Assembly (NCBI GenBank): GCA_009785325.1
Contig: WQWN01000005.1
Span: 1-64,000, forward strand
DNA: 64,000 nt
Origin: Candidatus Saccharimonadota bacterium
GTDB lineage: Bacteria; Patescibacteriota; Saccharimonadia; Saccharimonadales; Saccharimonadaceae
Direction of reading: 5' to 3'
The notes beneath the pieces are model-generated. The model saw only the letters and a list, made by a program, of their open reading frames with translations. It was not told the DNA's origin and made no database searches. Made by a program: the position numbers and the translations under genes. Shown here in pieces: positions 44,558 to 53,228 of the stretch; within the stretch, counting starts at the first letter, position 1, and every line of letters starts with the position of its first letter.

Positions 44558-44992
44558 ATGAACGGAATGCGTACAAAAATTCGGAAGACTTGGTATCGGG
44601 TGAAGCGGGACTTTTTGACGACACAAAATGTAGTGATGATAGTAGCGATCATGTTGGGGCTGAATTGGACGTGGTCAGCAATTTCGACGATGCATAGGAA
44701 TTATGATCTACAGAGGCGGATTGAGAGTATGAGGCGAGAAGAAGTCATTTTGGATCTTGAGACGCAAGCTCTAGAGCATGAAGCGGCTTTTTATCAGTCG
44801 CGGGAGTTTCAGGAGTTGGCGGCGAGGGAAAGATTAGGATTAGCGAATCCTGGAGAGAGAGTGTTACTTTTACCGCCGAATAGTGAAGAAGCGACAAACA
44901 GGCACTCAGTAGTAGATATGAGTGAAAGCGAAGGAGAGAGTAATTTATACCAATGGATGACGTTTCTGTTTGGTGGAAGCGCTAGAAATTAG
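44558..44992 (+). CDS. FtsB/DivIC-family division protein
   Basis: 144 aa. A basic N terminus is followed by one span (TTQNVVMIVAIMLGLNWTWSAI) and a coiled coil (NYDLQRRIESMRREEVILDLETQALEHEA). Then comes ERLGLANPGERVLLLP, the typical C-terminal motif of septum formation initiator proteins. These act with FtsL and FtsQ at the division site. TATAAT lies 6 nt before the ATG (leaderless). It overlaps the convergent beta-helix gene by 4 nt. Confidence 0.82.
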   Translation: MNGMRTKIRKTWYRVKRDFLTTQNVVMIVAIMLGLNWTWSAISTMHRNYDLQRRIESMRREEVILDLETQALEHEAAFYQSREFQELAARERLGLANPGERVLLLPPNSEEATNRHSVVDMSESEGESNLYQWMTFLFGGSARN

Positions 44993-47538
44993 GACTTAAC
45001 TGGCAATAATGTACGTACTATAAGTATAGATACAGCTATAACTCCGACCACTCCAAATACTACACCTAAAACCCGCAAATTAACATCAGTTATCTCCGAG
45101 CTTGTCACTCCGTACCCAGTATTTGGTACTCCAGGCAATTGGCCTAACTGGTCTCCGTTACTTCCACCTCCTAACAGTTCATACTGTGCCACAAAAGTAG
45201 TGTCAGCTACTATAACTACGTCATCTATTTCATCATAAGATACAAATACCCCAGTAGTAGACTCTCCTATAAATTTCAACCAGCCTATAAATATATATTT
45301 CGTATCTGAATAATCTACTTCTGGCACTTCTTGCGGATGCCAGTGTGGAGAAATAGCACTAGGGCCAGAGATAGTAATTGACTCTTCTCTCAGGTCAGGC
45401 GCGCCTACACCAGTAAATATCCCTCGTGATTTGTCTGTAATATATGTGATAATCAAATCTACTTCTGCTACCGACCCGAATACGTAGTTAATGTCGAAGT
45501 TATTGATAGGATGATTAAATACAGATGTCGACGCGAACGAGAGAGGTATTCTATACGCAATATTCTCTAATTCTGCTGGTGGATTAAATGCTCCATTTCC
45601 AGCCCAGTTGCCTGAGAATATTACATCTTCACTAAGCGTAATACGGAGATAGCGCATTGGAGACGTAAGAGGAGCAGTTGGGATAGTGGCTAGGTAGGTA
45701 GTGATACCTGCTACATAGATGCCACCACCGTTGAAGGTAGCGATATTACTCAAGAAAGCGCCAGAATGTCCTATGAAGTGAGTACCAACAGCAGACCGAT
45801 AGATACCCCCTCCTCGGAGAGCTGAGTTGCCACTAATTAAACCGTTTATCATAAAAAACTCAATAGTACTCGTAGCCGTCGCACCCCATATATGCACCCC
45901 GCCTCCACGTTCTGCCGAGTTATTATTAATATTACCACCATACATATTAAACTTTGTATGATGGTTAGCTGCACCAACTACAGACACTCCACCGCCATTT
46001 CCGTCATTAGTGGCATTTACGCCAGTAGCGCCTATTGCGGTTGCTTCATTGTATGATATTGTGCCACCCTTTAGATTAAATATTGCATTACTTGTCACAT
46101 GAACTCCACCGCCACGTATTGCCTGATTACCCTTAATATACCCGTCATTCATTGTGAAAACTGACCCCGCCCTACCAACGAACACTCCACCGCCACCCAA
46201 AACATTTACATGAGCAGCGACAGTAATCGATGAAGTACATGTATTACGATGAATAGTGCCTCCGTTCATAGTAAACGCTGCTGCGCCTGAAACATGAACT
46301 CCGCCACCAGCTGGGAGAGTAGAGTTGTCACGAATTTCCCCATCTTCCATAATGAAACTACTTCCCGTTTCGCCTACAAACACTCCGCCGCCGCCACTCA
46401 GATGTACAGAATTGTCAGTAGGAATAGCGTTAGTAGTGGTACTGTTACTAATAATCCCTCCATTTTTCATAACAAACATACCGCCATTGCTGACATTTAC
46501 GCCACCACCTCTAGCACTGGTTACATTACCCCTTACTTCGCCGTAATGCATTATAAATAAAGGATTTCCAAATGTCTCATATGTGCTCCATGTACCAGTT
46601 AGGCGTGCATTACCTAAATATACACCCCCTCCAGTACCTAAGGCAGTGTTATCAAGTATGTCACCATAGTACATAACAAAGACTCCAGCACCCAGCACAC
46701 TCACGCCACCACCATCACCATGAAGACCTATTATGTGTCCACTCATATCGGATCCGTTGCCAGCATTATTTCTAATCACGCCACCGTTCATAGTAAAGGT
46801 AGAATCCCGGATACCAACACCTCCACCACGTCTAGCTGCATTATTTCTAATCACGCCACCGTTCATATCAAAAGCTGCACCATTTTCTAAATAAACACCG
46901 CCACCATGCCCTTCACCTAGGTTGAAAACTCGATTACTACTGATCTCGCCATCATTCATAATGAAAATAGCACCGCTCCCACTTACACGCACTCCGCTTC
47001 CCCCGTGACCGTTTGCAGTTCTATTGCCAGTAATCACTCCTGCATTCAGTATAAATTCTCCACCATCAATAATGTGAATTCCTCCGCTAATACCCACAGC
47101 ACTAGCATTAGGGTCTATCCTGGTTAGAGTAACTACACCCATCCCCTGTTCTTCTTCCAGCGCAAGGCGGCCACTTATAATAAAATGTCTAAAGTTTCCC
47201 TCAACATACAACGTCACTCCATCATTATCTCCAGACACTAAGGTTACATCTACACCCGAAGGAACATTAATAGCTCCGTTCGTAATATTAATATCATTCA
47301 TAACTCTAATGGTTCTGGTTCCTGCCTTTTCTGCGTAATATATAAGATCTACTAGATTGTTTACTTCCACAACCTCTCCGCTGAGTTGTATAGTATTTAT
47401 TGCCCCTACCTCTATTGAGCTAGATATATCAGTAAGAATAGTCTGTATCGAAAATACAGCTATCGTCGCTACAGATACTGCAAAACATAATCTAGTAATT
47501 GAACTACCGAACCTATTAAAAGTGTCAGCTACCCGCAT
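44989..47538 (-). CDS. Beta-helix surface protein with InlB-like repeat and VPNTG anchor
   Basis: 849 aa. N-terminal leader at about residues 15-38 (LCFAVSVATIAVFSIQTIL), shared with the RCC1 proteins. From about 120 to 640 it has tandem repeats such as GGGVHVSGAAAFTMNGGTIHRN, the GGxI..N.A pattern of Pmp-like right-handed beta-helices. At about 700-795 a Listeria-Bacteroides-repeat-like segment (YIFIGWL..ADTTFVAQYE) follows. The end is LPGVPNTG, a span (LGVVFGVVGVIAVSILIV) and a short basic tail, an LPxTG-like sortase signal. It is probably a wall-anchored adhesin. It shares the promoter box and GCGAGAGAAAG leader with the RCC1 loci. No sortase is in the window. Confidence 0.85.
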   Translation of the reverse strand: MRVADTFNRFGSSITRLCFAVSVATIAVFSIQTILTDISSSIEVGAINTIQLSGEVVEVNNLVDLIYYAEKAGTRTIRVMNDINITNGAINVPSGVDVTLVSGDNDGVTLYVEGNFRHFIISGRLALEEEQGMGVVTLTRIDPNASAVGISGGIHIIDGGEFILNAGVITGNRTANGHGGSGVRVSGSGAIFIMNDGEISSNRVFNLGEGHGGGVYLENGAAFDMNGGVIRNNAARRGGGVGIRDSTFTMNGGVIRNNAGNGSDMSGHIIGLHGDGGGVSVLGAGVFVMYYGDILDNTALGTGGGVYLGNARLTGTWSTYETFGNPLFIMHYGEVRGNVTSARGGGVNVSNGGMFVMKNGGIISNSTTTNAIPTDNSVHLSGGGGVFVGETGSSFIMEDGEIRDNSTLPAGGGVHVSGAAAFTMNGGTIHRNTCTSSITVAAHVNVLGGGGVFVGRAGSVFTMNDGYIKGNQAIRGGGVHVTSNAIFNLKGGTISYNEATAIGATGVNATNDGNGGGVSVVGAANHHTKFNMYGGNINNNSAERGGGVHIWGATATSTIEFFMINGLISGNSALRGGGIYRSAVGTHFIGHSGAFLSNIATFNGGGIYVAGITTYLATIPTAPLTSPMRYLRITLSEDVIFSGNWAGNGAFNPPAELENIAYRIPLSFASTSVFNHPINNFDINYVFGSVAEVDLIITYITDKSRGIFTGVGAPDLREESITISGPSAISPHWHPQEVPEVDYSDTKYIFIGWLKFIGESTTGVFVSYDEIDDVVIVADTTFVAQYELLGGGSNGDQLGQLPGVPNTGYGVTSSEITDVNLRVLGVVFGVVGVIAVSILIVRTLLPVKS

Positions 47539-47606
47539 TTAAAATATCTTTCTCTCGCAAATCACTTTTATACCAGAAAACTTTACAAGTTTCCATACTC
47601 TATACA

Positions 47607-47620
47607 GTAAACACTAACAT
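47607..47620 (-). promoter_or_regulatory. Surface-family promoter box of the beta-helix gene
   Basis: On the minus strand ATGTTAGTGTTTAC corresponds to ATGCTAATGTTTAC at 35.5 and 57.5 kb. A possible -35 TTGCGT lies 17 nt upstream of TAGTGT. The leader contains TGCGAGAGAAAG before ATGCG. Confidence 0.65.
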
Positions 47621-47692
47621 AATATAAAAGCTCACGCAATACTTATTATCAACCACTCTCTCAACATTTACTTAGCTAATATCTTACTGCAG

Positions 47693-47783
47693 TTTTTTGC
47701 CATTATCGGTTTCTGTGATATTATTTTTACAGTAGTCCACTAGTGTTAGCAGTTTCTGTAATCAACACTAGAAAGGACCACCA
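47693..47783 (-). repeat. 91-bp inverted repeat arm, copy 2, ending in CCACCA
   Basis: The reverse complement matches 37425-37515. On the plus strand it ends GGACCACCA, followed by AACTTAATATG. In the 37.4 kb frame it would encode a damaged version of the same N-terminal peptide (one base missing, early stop). Confidence 0.85.
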
Positions 47784-47791
47784 AACTTAAT

Positions 47792-48322
47792 ATGATCTTA
47801 TTAATAGTCAAAGGTTACCCCGGGGTTGGTAAATCCACTCTCTCAAAGAAATTCGCTAAAAAGCACGATTTTGCCCTGCTCCAACAAGACCATTTTTGGT
47901 TCGGACTCAACCCTTTCACGATGAACCTCCGCTCCACCCGCCCTATCGATCGCCAAATCGGCTTCAAAAACCTCCTTTCTACCGCCAAAAACTATATTGA
48001 TGCCAAAAAACCTATCCTCACCGAAGGCGCTCTCCTCATCGACGCTCCAGGTGAACCACCAATCATTCCTAGTCTCATCAAACTCGCAGACAAACACAAT
48101 TACCGTATCGTTATAATCACTCTCCAGACAAAAGACAATGTTCGCAAAAACCGCCAAAGAAAACGCGGCTACGTCCTCCGCCCCCACATCGACAATCGCC
48201 TCAAAAAATCCGCCACAACCCAATTCGCCGACCTCGCGTCCACCACTCTCGACACTTCAAAGCTCTCCATTAAAAAGAGCCTCGAAGCCCTCGAAAACCT
48301 AGTCTTCCCAAAACAGCCTTAA
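47792..48322 (+). CDS. P-loop kinase-like protein
   Basis: 176 aa. Walker A GYPGVGKSTLS at residues 8-18. QQDHFWFGLNP recalls the substrate-binding side of small nucleotide or sugar kinases and zeta-toxin-like ATPases, and RKNRQRKRGYVLRPH is a basic lid-like segment. No specific family can be named. The gene starts 8 nt after the CCACCA end of the repeat arm, so its own promoter is not obvious, and AAAGGA is 14 nt away. It may lie just outside the accessory region. Confidence 0.65.
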   Translation: MILLIVKGYPGVGKSTLSKKFAKKHDFALLQQDHFWFGLNPFTMNLRSTRPIDRQIGFKNLLSTAKNYIDAKKPILTEGALLIDAPGEPPIIPSLIKLADKHNYRIVIITLQTKDNVRKNRQRKRGYVLRPHIDNRLKKSATTQFADLASTTLDTSKLSIKKSLEALENLVFPKQP

Positions 48323-48329
48323 CCAAATC

Positions 48330-49262
48330 CTACGCCAAAAGCAACCCAAGCATCACAGGTAGCGTCACGACCGACATAATCGTACTAATCACCACTAATT
48401 CACTCGCACTCACAGGATCGCCACCATATTTCTCTGCAAATAACCCCAGGCTCGTAGCTGTCGGCAGTGCCTGGATCAAGACCAAGATATTCCTCACCTC
48501 CATCGGTACTCCTAGCGCCCACAAAATCACCCACGTTAATGCCGGACCTACCGTTAATTGCACCGCCGCCGTAATAAACAGTCGCCTCTTCTTAATTAGC
48601 TTTTTAATCTCCGCTCTCGAAAGCATATATCCGATACAGATCAACGACAACGGTGTCATAATCTGTGCTACTGTCCCGATAGTCGAATTAAAAATCTCTG
48701 GCAACCCCGTAGATGTCACAAATAGCGCACACCCTACCATCACCGCGATAATATTCGGGTTTAGCAGCGTACTCACCAGCATCTTCCCATCGAACTTCCC
48801 CTTCATCAGATACACTCCATAACCAAACAACGCTATATTAAACGGAATAATAAACCCACAGTACGGCATCATCGCCTCTTGCCCGAAAATCGTCAGCACT
48901 AGCGGTAGCCCCAAAAACGCTGCGTTATTAAATATCAATGCAAACTGACTTTCGCTTCTCGCATATCGACCCGCTTTAGGTAACGTCCATTTATTGAAAA
49001 ACAGCTTCCCAATCACCGCCAACGACAAAAGCACTAACGTTCCGCCACCTAGCCCCATCAAAAAACTATTCAACGCCTCCCGATCAAATTCCTGTGGAAA
49101 CGCTCCAAAAAGTGCTGCCGGCATAGCTACCATCAGCAGAATATTAATTAACTGCTTATTCGTCCCTTCGGAAATCCACTTTGCTTTTCCGAGGAAAAAA
49201 CCAAGTACCATTATTAAACCTACCGTCGCTAATCTCGAATAGAACACACCTAAATCATCCAC
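48330..49262 (-). CDS. AEC-family permease (auxin efflux carrier type)
   Basis: 310 aa, about ten spans in two halves. N-terminal VGLIMVLGFFLGKAKWISEGTNKQLINILLMVAMPAALF, a central ESQFALIFNNAAFLGLPLVLTIFG, and C-terminal VLIQALPTATSLGLFAEKYGGD are typical of the AEC/PIN-like family, which exports organic anions such as malate. The start is GTG 49262 with GAGGAC only 2 nt before it, so it is somewhat uncertain. It is monocistronic and convergent with the kinase. Confidence 0.87.
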   Translation of the reverse strand: MDDLGVFYSRLATVGLIMVLGFFLGKAKWISEGTNKQLINILLMVAMPAALFGAFPQEFDREALNSFLMGLGGGTLVLLSLAVIGKLFFNKWTLPKAGRYARSESQFALIFNNAAFLGLPLVLTIFGQEAMMPYCGFIIPFNIALFGYGVYLMKGKFDGKMLVSTLLNPNIIAVMVGCALFVTSTGLPEIFNSTIGTVAQIMTPLSLICIGYMLSRAEIKKLIKKRRLFITAAVQLTVGPALTWVILWALGVPMEVRNILVLIQALPTATSLGLFAEKYGGDPVSASELVVISTIMSVVTLPVMLGLLLA

Positions 49263-49292
49263 GTCCTCATTCTATCATACCGCCCACACGTT

Positions 49293-49325
49293 ACAAAAAA
49301 GATACACCCCCTACGGAAGTGTATC
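49293..49325 (-). terminator. Terminator of the 68-aa protein gene
   Basis: On the minus strand GATACAC-11 nt-GTGTATC followed by TTTTTT. Confidence 0.8.
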
Positions 49326-49347
49326 CCTCGCTAGTTTATTAACAAAA

Positions 49348-49554
49348 CTATTTCTTCTTCGAAACTGTCAAGAACCCGTTTCGTGGATTCTCGTTCACTA
49401 CGCGATCTGCTGGTAGGTCTGTTGGTGTACCTTTCGCGTTCTTCTCTACTTTCGCAAAGAAGAAGATCGTCTGTGGCTTGCCGCCACGTAGAGTCACCTC
49501 TTGCTTATGCAAGAAATATTTCACACCCTTGGAATTAGTATGACTGTAAGCCAT
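49348..49554 (-). CDS. Small conserved hypothetical protein
   Basis: 68 aa: MAYSHTNSKGVKYFLHKQEV, TIFFFAKVEKNAKGTPTDLP and NGFLTVSKKK. A compact basic protein without a membrane span, possibly beta-rich. I recognise no function. GGAGG lies 12 nt before the ATG, and a promoter and a strong terminator frame it as an independent, probably well-expressed unit. Confidence 0.75.
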   Translation of the reverse strand: MAYSHTNSKGVKYFLHKQEVTLRGGKPQTIFFFAKVEKNAKGTPTDLPADRVVNENPRNGFLTVSKKK

Positions 49555-49592
49555 GATATTTTGCTTCCTCCGTTAAATACCTTGTGACTCTA

Positions 49593-49621
49593 GGTTATCC
49601 CCTTATCGCAACCGTGTCAAT
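49593..49621 (-). promoter_or_regulatory. Promoter of the 68-aa protein gene
   Basis: On the minus strand TTGACA, 17 nt, TAACCT, about 40 nt before the ATG. Confidence 0.55.
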
Positions 49622-49662
49622 AGCCTTTTTAACTAAAACCTCTCCTATTTCAGTATTTTTCC

Positions 49663-50301
49663 CTAGTCTTTTGCGTTCATCAACATGATTTTGAGACTAA
49701 TTATTACCACTATCCTCCACAGAATCACCACTGTCAAAAATATACAAAACAATATCACAAACCCCGTCAAGCTCGGTGTCCAAATTGGTGATATATAACT
49801 CAGTCGATATAGTTCTGTTCTCGGTAATTGCACTTCAGGCATCGCATAATCCAGCGCCGCAAAGTTCGACAATTCCCTCTCGATACAGTCAAAATACGGC
49901 TGCGAATACCCCCATCCAAACCTTTGTGCTAACGGATCACAAATATCCGCCACTAGTCGAAAAATATTTCCGTGCGGATTATCTATCGAAGTGTATTCAC
50001 GCGCCCTCTCCAACACCTCCCGGGCATCTCGTTCATACTGGTGTACCAAATGAAATTCCCCCGTATTTGCATTCATATGCGTCAAAACATACCGTCTTAG
50101 GGTCGCTAGATTTCTCTCTAGTAGCTCCCGATCTCCTGCTTCATCCGCATCCAGTACTGCCTGTCGCCTCTGTACCATTCCGATATGATCCAATCTCAAA
50201 AGCGTCGCCCCCACAAAACACATCAAAATCAAAATCACCACCAGTTGCCACGTCCTGAGTTTTTTTACTCGTTTAAGTTTCTGTCGAATTTTCTTCTTCA
50301 C
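49663..50301 (-). CDS. Hypothetical membrane protein with two terminal spans
   Basis: 212 aa. A very basic start (MKKKIRQKLKRVKKLR), span 1 at about 19-36 (LVVILILMCFVGATLL), a helical extracytoplasmic domain of about 135 residues, and span 2 near the C terminus (FVILFCIFLTVVILWRIVVII). No known family. It diverges from the DsbA-like gene; no functional link beyond that is visible. Confidence 0.6.
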   Translation of the reverse strand: MKKKIRQKLKRVKKLRTWQLVVILILMCFVGATLLRLDHIGMVQRRQAVLDADEAGDRELLERNLATLRRYVLTHMNANTGEFHLVHQYERDAREVLERAREYTSIDNPHGNIFRLVADICDPLAQRFGWGYSQPYFDCIERELSNFAALDYAMPEVQLPRTELYRLSYISPIWTPSLTGFVILFCIFLTVVILWRIVVIISLKIMLMNAKD

Positions 50302-50399
50302 GTCGCGCTAATCCACCCTCTCTTTCCTATATTTTACCACATCCAAAAAACAACTCCCTTACAAATCTATGCTACAATTACTTCCATTAAAGGAGGTTT

Positions 50400-51086
50400 A
50401 TGAGCAAAAATACTTGGATTATTCTATCTGTCATCTTATTACTTTTCGGTGGACTAGTTTGGTATCTCACCAGAAACAACACAGAAGTCGACCTTTCTGA
50501 CATTGATCACTACAACTTTATCTCTGGTATCGAACAAAATGGCGAAATCGCCGATCATATCCGTGGCAACCCAAACGCTCCCGTTGTGATTATTGAATAT
50601 AGTGACTTTCAATGTCCCGCCTGCGCCTCTGCCGCACCCCGCATTCGCGCTATCCTCGAACATTACGACTACGACCAAGTTGCCTTTATTGTCCGCAACT
50701 TTCCCCTCGCTAACATGTTCCCAAATTCCCGTGCCGCCGCTGCATCAGCCGAAGCCGCAGGACTCCAGGGACACTTCTGGGAGATGCGCGAACTCCTCTT
50801 CCGCAATCAACGCATCTGGTCTGGTGCTAGCGCACAAGATCGCGACGCTATTTTTGCTGGATATGCCGCCGAACTCGGCCTAGACACCGAGCGCTTCTCT
50901 GCTGACGTCCGCCTCTCTACTATCAACACCAAAATCAACTTCGACCAGTCCCTCGGCCGCGAAAAAGGTGTTTCAGGCACTCCTACTTTCTTTATCAACG
51001 GCACTCGTGTCGAACCAGCTGTCGCCGGCAGCGACGAGCGCTTCCGCGACCTCATCGACTCTCTCCTTCGCAGCGCCTCCGAATAG
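50400..51086 (+). CDS. Membrane-anchored DsbA-like thiol oxidoreductase
   Basis: 228 aa. One N-terminal span (TWIILSVILLLFGGLVWYL), then a thioredoxin fold with the active site DFQCPACASAAP near residue 75, a helical insert, and the cis-Pro loop GVSGTPTFFINGTRVEP. The DsbA/BdbD family introduces or rearranges disulfides in exported proteins; the cysteine-containing FISUMP repeats would be plausible clients. AAAGGAGG precedes the ATG, with TGCTACAAT about 30 nt upstream. Confidence 0.9.
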   Translation: MSKNTWIILSVILLLFGGLVWYLTRNNTEVDLSDIDHYNFISGIEQNGEIADHIRGNPNAPVVIIEYSDFQCPACASAAPRIRAILEHYDYDQVAFIVRNFPLANMFPNSRAAAASAEAAGLQGHFWEMRELLFRNQRIWSGASAQDRDAIFAGYAAELGLDTERFSADVRLSTINTKINFDQSLGREKGVSGTPTFFINGTRVEPAVAGSDERFRDLIDSLLRSASE

Positions 51087-51100
51087 TCTCTAGGCTACAC

Positions 51101-51670
51101 CTACTCTCTCACAAAACATCCAATTACGTGGTCGTTCACCATTCCTGTCGCCTGCATGAACGCATAAATTATCGTCGAGCCGACGAACTTAAAGCCTCTC
51201 TTTTTCAAATCTCGACTAATCCGATCTGAAATCTCCGTCGTCACAGGAATATCCTCTAATTTCTCCCACCTATTCATAATCTGCTTCCCATCCACATAGC
51301 CCCAGATAAACTTACTGAAACTCCCATACTCTTCCTGGATCTCCATAAACAATTTCGCGTTCGTCGTCGCCGACCGAATCTTTAGCCGATTCCGAATTAT
51401 TCCTTCATTCACGACTAGCTCCGCAAACTTCTCCTCACCATATTGCGCCACTTTTTCCACATTAAACCCATCAAAAGCCTCCCTATACGCCTCCCGCTTC
51501 CTTAGTACTGTAATCCAGCTCAACCCTGCCTGCGCCCCTTCCAAAATCAACATCTCAAACAACCTCTGATCATCATATACTGGTCGTCCCCACTCCTCAT
51601 CATGATACTTTACGTATAGCTCATCATCTCCCGCCCATCCACATCTCTTTTTCTCTGTAATCTCACTCAT
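51101..51670 (-). CDS. tag: DNA-3-methyladenine glycosylase I
   Basis: 189 aa from ATG 51670 (MSEITEKKRCGWAGDD). TATAAT lies 7 nt before it, excluding the track start. The family signatures are RCGWA..YVKYHDEEWGRP, LILEGAQAGLSWITVLRKR, and GSTIIYAFMQATGMVNDHVIGCF with zinc-ligand His/Cys residues. The enzyme removes 3-methyladenine from alkylated DNA. It is leaderless and monocistronic. Confidence 0.95.
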   Translation of the reverse strand: MSEITEKKRCGWAGDDELYVKYHDEEWGRPVYDDQRLFEMLILEGAQAGLSWITVLRKREAYREAFDGFNVEKVAQYGEEKFAELVVNEGIIRNRLKIRSATTNAKLFMEIQEEYGSFSKFIWGYVDGKQIMNRWEKLEDIPVTTEISDRISRDLKKRGFKFVGSTIIYAFMQATGMVNDHVIGCFVRE

Positions 51671-51813
51671 AATCACAATTATACACCCAAACAAAAACAA
51701 GCCCACTTCTAGGCCTGTTTTCGCTAAAAACTCTTTTCGCATTCTCCGCCGATCATTTGAGTCACTTCAGATGCTATAGTCCATCACATCCACATGATCA
51801 GCTTCAACGAATA

Positions 51814-51906
51814 TTAAATTTCGATAAACTCCTGCCACTTAGCTGGCAGAATTTCCACTTTTATCTTCTGACGCCTCGCTGGTGCAACTTCAATAGAAAT
51901 TGACAT
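51814..51906 (-). CDS. Very small ORF (30 aa) with good ribosome-binding site
   Basis: MSISIEVAPARRQKIKVEIL.. ends after 30 residues, with AACAGGAGCC 4 nt before the ATG. It is too short for the ORF track. The sequence is beta-like and basic; no function is known. It may be translated together with the ORF ending 13 nt upstream. Chance occurrence cannot be excluded. Confidence 0.3.
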   Translation of the reverse strand: MSISIEVAPARRQKIKVEILPAKWQEFIEI

Positions 51907-51918
51907 TGTTGGCTCCTG

Positions 51919-52050
51919 TTAAAATTCTGTCTTTACGTGAGAGGTGTCGACCTTAAAAAAATAAACCCCCACAAGAGACAAAACCAATACTACCAAACGC
52001 ACCCGAGTCACGTCAACAAAATACACACTTCTATCGTGCTTGTACTTCAC
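51919..52050 (-). CDS. Very small ORF (43 aa) with one possible membrane span
   Basis: From GTG 52050 it encodes a peptide with RVRLVVLVLSLVGVYFF in the middle, followed by KVDTSHVKTEF. GATAAT lies upstream but no good ribosome-binding site is seen. It lies in the 440-bp interval between uppP and tag, which otherwise shows only the 30-aa ORF. Confidence 0.25.
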   Translation of the reverse strand: MKYKHDRSVYFVDVTRVRLVVLVLSLVGVYFFKVDTSHVKTEF

Positions 52051-52113
52051 ATATTATCTCAAAAAACCGATAGAAACAACTACTCACGTCACGATTGTAT
52101 ATTTCACAACAAC

Positions 52114-52917
52114 CTAGAATGAAACAGACACCCAAAAGACAACAAAAATCACCAACGCCAACACTATTTTATACCACCCAAACATCTGCAAACTCCGCTT
52201 TTTCGTTAAATATTTCATCAACAAGCCAAGTACAATCACCCCACTCACAAAAGCCACCACATTCGACACCATCAACACCTCCCAGTTTTCATACATATAC
52301 ACCCGATTTTGACCGTCCACCACCATCCTCAACACCACTGCAATCATCACGGGTATCGCCGCCAAAAAACCATACTCCGCCGCCTCTCGGTTCCGCATCC
52401 CTGTTATTCGCCCTGCCACGATCGTCACCCCCGACCTCGACACTCCGGGTATTAGCGAAATCGCCTGCGCCGCCCCTACTAGTAGCGCCCTCTGCCAGCT
52501 TAACTCTTTCCCACTTTTCACTACCGACATTTTTGGTATCTTATCAATAAAAATCATCACCAACCCCACCACTACCAACATCACAATTACTACTCTCGCA
52601 CCTCCAAACAGCCCCTCATCAAACATCCTCGCACACAACCATCCCGCTACCAGCATCGGTAGTGATGTAATTACCAAATTTCTAGCTAGTCGCCAGTCCT
52701 TTCTCTTAAAAATATCTCCCAACACCTCCCAGAGTTTCGTCCGAAAATAAACCAACAGCGCCGCCAGCGTTCCGATATTTATAAACTGCAAAAAGAAACC
52801 ATCCCCTGCTCCCTGTAATACTTGTTGTACAATCAACAAATGCCCCGAACTACTCACGGGTATGAGTTCTGTCAAACCCTGAGTTAAACCTAAAACTACC
52901 GATTCTGCTATTGTCAT
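52114..52917 (-). CDS. uppP: Undecaprenyl-diphosphate phosphatase
   Basis: 267 aa, about eight spans. The BacA/UppP motifs are GLTQGLTELIPVSSSGHL at the N terminus and the second repeat AAQAISLIPGVSRSGVTIVAGRI. It dephosphorylates undecaprenyl diphosphate so the lipid carrier can be reused in wall synthesis. TAAAAT lies 6 nt before the ATG (leaderless). The Arg of SRSG and the Glu of TELIP are present. Confidence 0.96.
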   Translation of the reverse strand: MTIAESVVLGLTQGLTELIPVSSSGHLLIVQQVLQGAGDGFFLQFINIGTLAALLVYFRTKLWEVLGDIFKRKDWRLARNLVITSLPMLVAGWLCARMFDEGLFGGARVVIVMLVVVGLVMIFIDKIPKMSVVKSGKELSWQRALLVGAAQAISLIPGVSRSGVTIVAGRITGMRNREAAEYGFLAAIPVMIAVVLRMVVDGQNRVYMYENWEVLMVSNVVAFVSGVIVLGLLMKYLTKKRSLQMFGWYKIVLALVIFVVFWVSVSF

Positions 52918-52981
52918 CCCCGTATTTTACCACATCAAAAAACAACTCACACCGTCATGTTAATCATCTGCCACGAGACAA

Positions 52982-53158
52982 TTACCTTAGTGTTACAGAA
53001 ACAACGTCTTTCATCATCACATCCATCCCACTTCCACCAACTGATTGCATCACGCTCAGCGCCAAAATAGCCAGAGATAACAATATCATCACCGACCACC
53101 GCATTTGCGCCAGCTGCGTATCAGCCAACACGACTTTTTCTACACTTTTCTTTCCCAT
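52982..53158 (-). CDS. Small single-span membrane protein (58 aa)
   Basis: Not in the ORF track. Starts MGKKSVEKVVLADTQLAQ, with one span at about 21-37 (WSVMILLSLAILALSVM) and a short outer part ending VTLR. A good minus-strand promoter (53189-53217) precedes it, which is the main reason to believe it. The ribosome-binding site is weak. Function unknown. Confidence 0.5.
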   Translation of the reverse strand: MGKKSVEKVVLADTQLAQMRWSVMILLSLAILALSVMQSVGGSGMDVMMKDVVSVTLR

Positions 53159-53188
53159 TGGTTTTTCTTTTTAGTTTACCTTCCGCTC

Positions 53189-53217
53189 ATCATACACACC
53201 CCCACTACTAATTGCAA
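53189..53217 (-). promoter_or_regulatory. Promoter of the 58-aa membrane protein
   Basis: On the minus strand TTGCAA, 17 nt, TATGAT with TG upstream of the -10, about 30 nt before ATG 53158. Confidence 0.6.
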
Positions 53218-53228
53218 GCCCTTAGAAG

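Noticed and set aside
47693-47783. A separate gene on the minus strand at the 47.7 kb repeat
   Set aside because: The frame corresponding to the 37.4 kb ORF has a one-base gap and an early stop, so it is a repeat arm or remnant and not an intact gene.
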